64,000 bases of DNA from Phycisphaerales bacterium (GTDB lineage Bacteria; Planctomycetota; Phycisphaerae; Phycisphaerales; UBA1924): contig JADYXW010000090.1 in the NCBI GenBank assembly GCA_020853975.1, forward strand, positions 1-64,000, read 5' to 3'. Below, piece by piece: positions 58,414-64,000 of this stretch; the first letter of the stretch is position 1, and every line of letters begins with the position of its first letter. The notes under the pieces were generated by a model. The model had not been told where the DNA came from and did not search any database. It saw nothing but the letters and a program-made list of their open reading frames with translations. Position numbers and translations under genes: made by a program.

Positions 58414-59307
58414 TCATCGGTTCCGGGGCGACGGGGGGGCGGGTGGCTTCGCGTCTTTGATCGACGGCGTGGTGGTTGGGAGAGGGGGCGTGCTTTCCGG
58501 ACCAGGCTGGGGGGGCCGGGTGGGTCCGATCTGCCTGGCGTCGACGCGGCGGACCCACTCCGAAGCCGCGGACTGGATCGCGGGGCCCAGCGACGCGACC
58601 GCCTCCGCAAAGACGGGGGGAGAGTCGGTCATGCCCAGCAGGTCCTGCAGCACGAGGACCTGGCCATGGCACCTGGGCCCGGCGCCGATGCCGATGACGG
58701 GCACGCGCGACTGCTCGATGATGCGGGAAGCGAGCACCTCCGGAACCGCCTCCACCAGGAGCATCACGGCGCCCGCGGCCTCGAGGGCGGCGGCGTCACG
58801 GGCGATGGCGTCGGCCTCCGCAGGGGAGCGGCCCGCGCCCGCGTAGCCGCCGGTAAGGGCGGCGCGCTGCGGGCGGCTGCCCACGTGCGCGCAGACCGGA
58901 ATGCCGGCGCGGGTCATCTTCTCGACCAGGGGCGCGAAGGAGGCGTCGGCCTCGATCTTCACGATGTCCGCCAGACCCTCGGTAAGGAAGCGGCCCGCGT
59001 TGCGCAGAGCGCTCGCGTCGTCCGCCTGGTAGGACATGAACGGCATGTCGCCCATGACCACGCGGCATGGGGCGCCACGCTTCACACCGGCGGTGAGCGC
59101 GAGCAGCACGTCCATGGGCATGTCGATCGTGCGCTCAAAGCCCAGGATGACCTCCGCGGCGGTGTCGCCCACCAGCAGCACGTGCACGCCCGCGCGGGCG
59201 AGCCACTTCGCGGTCGTCGCGTCGTAGCAGGTCAGGCAGGCGAAGGGCCGGCCCTCCTGCGCCATCCGGCGGATGGTCTTGATGGTGACACGGTCCGGGG
59301 TCGGCAT
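58414..59307 (-). CDS. panB: 3-methyl-2-oxobutanoate hydroxymethyltransferase
   Basis: MAQEGRPFACLTCYDATTAKWLARAGVHVLLVGDTAAEVILGFERTIDMPMD...VMGDMPFMSYQ...VKIEAD...IPVCAHVG...VIGIGAGPRCHGQVLVLQDLLGM. Confidence 0.95.
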   Translation of the reverse strand: MPTPDRVTIKTIRRMAQEGRPFACLTCYDATTAKWLARAGVHVLLVGDTAAEVILGFERTIDMPMDVLLALTAGVKRGAPCRVVMGDMPFMSYQADDASALRNAGRFLTEGLADIVKIEADASFAPLVEKMTRAGIPVCAHVGSRPQRAALTGGYAGAGRSPAEADAIARDAAALEAAGAVMLLVEAVPEVLASRIIEQSRVPVIGIGAGPRCHGQVLVLQDLLGMTDSPPVFAEAVASLGPAIQSAASEWVRRVDARQIGPTRPPQPGPESTPPLPTTTPSIKDAKPPAPPSPRNR

Positions 59308-59363
59308 GGCACCATCGTATTCGGCCCCGGCGGCCTGCGGGTTGCGGGTCTGTACCATCCGGG

Positions 59364-60077
59364 ATGCCCAGACTGGTCACCCCGGAGCACATGGACGACC
59401 CGGACGCCTCGCGGGAGGATCTCGTTGCCACGCTCCGGCACTTGGAGCGGCTGAACCGCTGGGTGGGGGGCGAGGCAGCGCTGCTGGACCACCTGAGAGT
59501 CTGGTCGCGGAGGTGGCCCAGGGGGAGAACGATCACTCTGCTGGACCTGGGAACGGGCGGCGCGGACCTGCCCGTGACGGCGCGGGCGTGGGCGGCCAGC
59601 CACGGGTTTGACCTGCGCGTCACGGGGATCGACGTGCACGAAAGGACGCTGGCGCTGGCCCGCGAGCGCGTGTCGGGCGTGGAGGGCGTGACGCTCGAGC
59701 GGTGCGACGCGCGGGAGATCAAGAGACGATTCGGCGCGGGGAGTTTCGACTACGTGCACGCGGGGCTGCTCCTGCACCACCTGCCCGAGATCGGCGTGCT
59801 GACGGTGATCGCGGGGATGGACCAGGTAGCGCGGGCGGGGATCATCTGGAGCGATCTCAACCGCTCATGGCTGGCGGCGGCGGGTGCGAGGATTCTCACG
59901 ATCGGGGCGCCGGCGCACGTGAAGCACGACGCGGTGGTGAGCGTGCGGGCGGCGTTCACGAAGCGGGAGGTGCTGGACATCGCGGGGCGGCTGGGGCTCT
60001 CGCACTGCCGGTACCGATTGAGCGTGTGCACGCAGCGGTTCACGCTGGCGGGGGAGCGCCCCGGCGCCTGGGCCTGA
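59364..60077 (+). CDS. Class I SAM-dependent methyltransferase
   Basis: TLLDLGTGGADLPVTARAWAASHGFDLRVTGIDVHERTLALARE ... DYVHAGLLLHHLPEI. Confidence 0.85.
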   Translation: MPRLVTPEHMDDPDASREDLVATLRHLERLNRWVGGEAALLDHLRVWSRRWPRGRTITLLDLGTGGADLPVTARAWAASHGFDLRVTGIDVHERTLALARERVSGVEGVTLERCDAREIKRRFGAGSFDYVHAGLLLHHLPEIGVLTVIAGMDQVARAGIIWSDLNRSWLAAAGARILTIGAPAHVKHDAVVSVRAAFTKREVLDIAGRLGLSHCRYRLSVCTQRFTLAGERPGAWA

Positions 60078-60148
60078 GCAGGCCGGAGTGCGGGGAGGCG
60101 GGCGAAGATCCGGGGGAAGAAGCAGGCGGCGCTTCCTACCCTCCGCCC

Positions 60149-62131
60149 GTGCCGATTCTGAGCTGCAACAACGTGCTGGTGAGATTCGGGGATGACATCA
60201 TCCTCGACGGGGTGTCGCTGAGCGTGGAGGCGACCGACCGCATCGGCCTTGTCGGGCGCAACGGCACGGGCAAGAGCACGCTGCTGCGCGTGCTCGCGGG
60301 CGTCCTCAAGCCGGACGCCGGGGGCTTGTCGCTGCAGAAGGGGGCCAGGCTCGGGTACCTGAAGCAGGACCCCCACTTTGACCCTGAGGAGATCCTGCTG
60401 GACGCGGCGGAGGGGGCCTTCGAGGAGCTGCACCGCCTGCACGCGGCCCAGCACGAGCTCTACGACCGCATGGCCGGCGCGACGGGCGACGAGCTCGACA
60501 AGCTGATGAAGCAGCAGGCGGCGCTGGAGGCGCAGGTGGAGGCAGCGGGCGGGTACGCGCTGGACCACCGGATCGAGGCGGTGCTGCACGGGCTGGGGTT
60601 CACGGACTCGCAGTTCTCGCTGAAGGTCGGGAACCTGTCCGGCGGGCAGCGGGGGCGGCTGGCGCTGGCGAGACTGCTGCTGGAGAGCCCGGACGTGCTG
60701 CTGCTGGACGAACCCACGAATCACCTCGACATCGACGGGCGCATCTGGCTGGAGAAGTTCCTGCGGGACGAGTACAAGGGCGCGGTGCTGATGGTGAGCC
60801 ACGACCGCTACCTGCTGGACGCGGTCGTCGGCAAGATCATCGAGACCGAGCAGGGGCGGCTCATCGACTACCCGGGGAACTACGCGAAGTTTCGCGAGCT
60901 GCGCGAGCAGAGGCGGCTGACGATGCTCCGCGCGTATGAGGCGCAGCAGGGCAAGTTCCGCAAGGAAGAGGAGTACATCCGGCGCTTCAAGGCCGGCCAG
61001 CGGGCCAGGCAGGCCAGGGGCAGAGAGACGCGGCTGGACCGCGAGAAACTGCAGAACACGCTCGAGCGACCGATGGAGCTGGACACGTTCGACTTTGAGC
61101 TGCCCAAGGCGCCGCGGAGCGGGGACATCGCGGTGAGCTGCCGCGGGCTGTCGAAGAAGTATCCGCGCGAGGGCGGCGGGCACAAGGTGCTGTTCCACGA
61201 GATGGACATTTCGATCCAGCGCGGGGAGCGCTGGGGCATCATCGGGCCAAACGGCGCGGGAAAGACGACCTTTGTGCGGTGCGTGCTGGGAGAGACGCCG
61301 ACGGACGAGGGCGTGGCAAGGCTGGGCTCGAACGTGGTGCTGGGGTACTACCGCCAGACGCACGAGGGTCTGGCGATGGACCTGCCGGTGTGGCGCTATC
61401 TGCAGAACGTGATCCTGAAGGAAGCACCGACGGCGGACATGAGCGAGCAGCGCGCGCGGGACCTGGCGGGCGCGTTCCTGTTCAGCGGGGACGAGCAGGA
61501 GAAGCTGCTCGGGATGCTGTCGGGCGGGGAGCGCAGCCGCGCGGTGATCGCCGGGCTGCTCGCGAGCGCGAAGAACGTTGTCATCCTGGACGAGCCCACG
61601 AACCACCTGGACATTCCGAGCGCGGAGCGGCTGGAGCAGGCGCTCTCGCCCGAGAAGGGGTTTACGGGCACGCTGCTGCTGATCAGCCACGACCGTGCGC
61701 TGATCGACGCCACCTGCGACCACCTGATCGTGCTCGACGGGCAGGGAGGGGTCCAGCTCTTCGCGGGGAACTACACGGAGTGGAGGCGGAAGGAGGACGG
61801 AAGGCGTGCGCACGAGCAGCACGCGCAGGCCCAGGTCAAGGCCCGCAGGGAGGAGCAGGAGCGCCGTCAGAAGCAGTCCCAGGAGGCTGCCAAACGCCGG
61901 GAACCGACCGGCGACCCCCAGCAGGATCGCCTGGCGCGGATGAAGACCGAGCAACTCGAAAAGCGGATCGAGGAGATCGAGACAAGGCTGCGCGCGATCG
62001 ATCTGGAGCTGGCCGACCCGGGCACGTGGAGGGATCAGCCCAGGAGCAACCGGCTCTCAAAGGAGCGGGAGAGGCTGGCGGGGGAACTGGAGCCCCTCGA
62101 GTTTGAGTGGGCGCGCCGGGCGGAAGATTGA
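60149..62131 (+). CDS. ABC-F family ATP-binding protein (two NBDs)
   Basis: NBD1: IGLVGRNGTGKSTLLRVLAGV...LSGGQRGRLALARLLLESPDVLLLDEPTNHLD. NBD2: WGIIGPNGAGKTTFVRCVLGE...LSGGERSRAVIAGLLASAKNVVILDEPTNHLD. C-terminal coiled coil. GTG start inferred. Confidence 0.94.
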   Translation: MPILSCNNVLVRFGDDIILDGVSLSVEATDRIGLVGRNGTGKSTLLRVLAGVLKPDAGGLSLQKGARLGYLKQDPHFDPEEILLDAAEGAFEELHRLHAAQHELYDRMAGATGDELDKLMKQQAALEAQVEAAGGYALDHRIEAVLHGLGFTDSQFSLKVGNLSGGQRGRLALARLLLESPDVLLLDEPTNHLDIDGRIWLEKFLRDEYKGAVLMVSHDRYLLDAVVGKIIETEQGRLIDYPGNYAKFRELREQRRLTMLRAYEAQQGKFRKEEEYIRRFKAGQRARQARGRETRLDREKLQNTLERPMELDTFDFELPKAPRSGDIAVSCRGLSKKYPREGGGHKVLFHEMDISIQRGERWGIIGPNGAGKTTFVRCVLGETPTDEGVARLGSNVVLGYYRQTHEGLAMDLPVWRYLQNVILKEAPTADMSEQRARDLAGAFLFSGDEQEKLLGMLSGGERSRAVIAGLLASAKNVVILDEPTNHLDIPSAERLEQALSPEKGFTGTLLLISHDRALIDATCDHLIVLDGQGGVQLFAGNYTEWRRKEDGRRAHEQHAQAQVKARREEQERRQKQSQEAAKRREPTGDPQQDRLARMKTEQLEKRIEEIETRLRAIDLELADPGTWRDQPRSNRLSKERERLAGELEPLEFEWARRAED

Positions 62132-62148
62132 GCGTGCGCACGCTCCGA

Positions 62149-62598
62149 TCAGCCCGCGGAGACCATCGCGACCAGCAGCGCGAAGATGGCGAGCCCCGCG
62201 ACGCCCGCGAAGGCCCACACGGCCCACGAGGCGGCGTCGGCACGGCCCGGCCTGGGAATCACGCGGAGCGTCGGATCGATGCTCGACACCGGCGCCTCGC
62301 GGCGGACGGCGTCCTGCACGACCGCGATGATCAGGTTGGCGTCGAACGGGCGAAGCCCCTTGCCCTGAGCTGCCTCCACGAGGCTGCGACGGACCTCTGG
62401 GCGCAGCAGCGCCGCTTTGCCCCCCTCGATGGCGCGGGCGACCTCGACCGCGAAGGCGGCGCGGGCGTCGTCGGCGGCGAGCGCGGCCTCGTGGTTCTCC
62501 CGGGCGATGTCCCGGCGGGCGGTGCGGGCCGGCTCGGGAAGGTCGTGCGCCCGGACAAGGCGCAGCGCGGGGGTGTGCATGGGCCGGGTCTGCGACAT
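62149..62598 (-). CDS. Hypothetical protein with C-terminal TM
   Basis: MSQTRPMHTPALRLVRAHDLPEPARTARRDIARENHEAALAADDARAAFAVEVARAIEGGKAALLRPEVRRSLVEAAQGKG...WAFAGVAGLAIFALLVAMVSAG. Confidence 0.65.
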   Translation of the reverse strand: MSQTRPMHTPALRLVRAHDLPEPARTARRDIARENHEAALAADDARAAFAVEVARAIEGGKAALLRPEVRRSLVEAAQGKGLRPFDANLIIAVVQDAVRREAPVSSIDPTLRVIPRPGRADAASWAVWAFAGVAGLAIFALLVAMVSAG

Positions 62599-62746
62599 CT
62601 GTAGAGACAATACGACGCATAGGCGGCGTGGTGGCGGGAATCGTGGAAGTGAATGCCGGTTGGGGTGGGGACGGGTCGATACAGTCGTCCCATCCCCCAC
62701 AGACCCCCGCGAGCCGCGAGGGCGGCGCGGGAGCGCCCAACACTGC

Positions 62747-63262
62747 ATGGCCGACAGCCAGAACAACCCGCCCGCCGTCGCACCCCAGGGGTTGACCGAG
62801 ATCGTCACGCCTCTGGAGAGGGAGGAAATACTGAAGAGGCTTGAGACGGCGGCAAGGCGCGGGCGTCTGCCCGGGTATCAGCCCGGGCGGGACGGGGAAC
62901 TGTTCGGGGCGGAGGAGCTGGGGCACCCCTTTGACTTCAGGCTGAGCGTGCGTGCCGAGGGGGTGAACGGGGGCACGAGGCTAACGTGGACCACGCGGAT
63001 GCTGCCCAAGATGCCGACGATCTTCGGTGCGGTGCTGGCGCTGTCGGTGTGGCCCGGGGTGTGGCTGACGGACTCGATGCTGCGGGCGTATTTCTCGGGG
63101 TATGACTACAGGACGTGGATGTGGTACCTGCCCGTGACGGTGCTGCCGATCCCGTGGATGTGGCGAGGGTTCGTGAGGCGCAGCCGCGAGAGCGCAGAGG
63201 GCCTGCGGGACGAACTGATGGCGGCTGTGTCGGCGGAGCTGAACGGGGAGAAGGCGGGGTGA
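62747..63262 (+). CDS. Hypothetical membrane protein
   Basis: MADSQNNPPAVAPQGLTEIVTPLEREEILKRLETAARRGRLPGY...two TM segments. Confidence 0.7.
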   Translation: MADSQNNPPAVAPQGLTEIVTPLEREEILKRLETAARRGRLPGYQPGRDGELFGAEELGHPFDFRLSVRAEGVNGGTRLTWTTRMLPKMPTIFGAVLALSVWPGVWLTDSMLRAYFSGYDYRTWMWYLPVTVLPIPWMWRGFVRRSRESAEGLRDELMAAVSAELNGEKAG

Positions 63263-63265
63263 GCG

Positions 63266-63964
63266 ATGTGGGACCCCGGCGAGGTGCTCGCCGCGGCGAG
63301 AGATGGGTTGGCGGCGCGCGAGGCGGAGGGGCGTGCGGAGCAGGCGGTGCGCGGGCTGGACTCGTTGAGCGAGGTTGAACTGCACGGGGTACTGGAGGCC
63401 GGGCTGCGCGGCGCGGGCTGGTGCGTGCTGCGCGAGCAGCCGTTTCCCGGGCCCGCGGGCTCGCGGGCGCTGCGGAGGGAGCGGGAGCGCTGCGACTTCG
63501 CGCTGCTGCCCGCGGGGCTGACGTGGCTGCGTGACGGGCCGGCCTCGCTGCGGGCGCAGGACGCGCGTGCGGGGACGCTGTTTGAGGGGATGGAGCCGGA
63601 CGAAGCGCCGGGGGCCGCGGACCCGGAGGATGCGTACTGGCTCGAGGTGAAGGTGGTGGGCCAGCACGCGCCCAGGCAGGGCGTGCCGGAGCCGAACGCG
63701 GCGTACGCGTCCGATCTGGTGCGGTCGATCACCGAGGACCTGCTGAAGTTGGCGAAGGAACCCCGCGCCACGCACGCGGGGGTGCTGCTGGTGCTCTTCA
63801 CGGAGGACGAGGCGACGGCGGCGCACGACCTCGACGCGGCGCTGCATAGGGCGCTGGACAGGGGCGCGGGGTTTCGCGGGTACCGGCGCGAGACGATCCC
63901 GGTGCTGGACCGTATCGGCAACGCGTGCTGCACCGCAGCGCTGGTCGAGCGGGCCTTGGCGTAG
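63266..63964 (+). CDS. Hypothetical protein, possible PD-(D/E)xK nuclease-like fold
   Basis: ERCDFALLPAG ... YWLEVKVVGQ gives a D...ExK spacing; starts 3 bp after the upstream stop. Confidence 0.6.
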   Translation: MWDPGEVLAAARDGLAAREAEGRAEQAVRGLDSLSEVELHGVLEAGLRGAGWCVLREQPFPGPAGSRALRRERERCDFALLPAGLTWLRDGPASLRAQDARAGTLFEGMEPDEAPGAADPEDAYWLEVKVVGQHAPRQGVPEPNAAYASDLVRSITEDLLKLAKEPRATHAGVLLVLFTEDEATAAHDLDAALHRALDRGAGFRGYRRETIPVLDRIGNACCTAALVERALA

Positions 63965-64000
63965 CCTCAGGTGAGGAGCGGCGCGACGCCGCCCGCATGC

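Overview
The window is a GC-rich, gene-dense chromosomal segment. The gene content and anchoring signals resemble a Phycisphaerae-type planctomycete (inference, not a database result). Recognisable housekeeping genes: a detached nuoJKLMN cluster, pgsA, nadC, birA, rmuC, groES/groEL, efp, a bifunctional aroD-aroE fusion, prfA (RF1), heme-O synthase (ctaB/cyoE), carA, priA, murD, an htrA/degP-like protease, panB and an ABC-F ATPase. The accessory content is mostly envelope and secretion genes. It includes a LEPR-XLL-like secreted protein cut by the window start, a PEP-CTERM-like protein, and two large exported proteins whose dockerin-like C-termini end in Gly-Cys and are nearly identical at DNA level. 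A pseudopilin locus contains a membrane-anchored GspE-family ATPase homologue with degraded catalytic motifs. I found no CRISPR array, rRNA, tRNA or transposase. The signals most worth a second look are: (1) the pseudopilin / degenerate GspE / CvpA-like cluster at 28.8-36.1 kb; (2) a sharp GC-skew reversal near 22.55 kb that does not depend on gene direction; (3) the recently homogenised 180-bp dockerin cassette; (4) an exported HEAT-repeat protein with a receiver-like fold lacking its phospho-acceptor; (5) an EF-P with Asn at the tip position normally occupied by Lys or Arg. Most of the very long Arg/His/Val-rich ORFs in the supplied track are antisense shadows of real genes in high-GC DNA.
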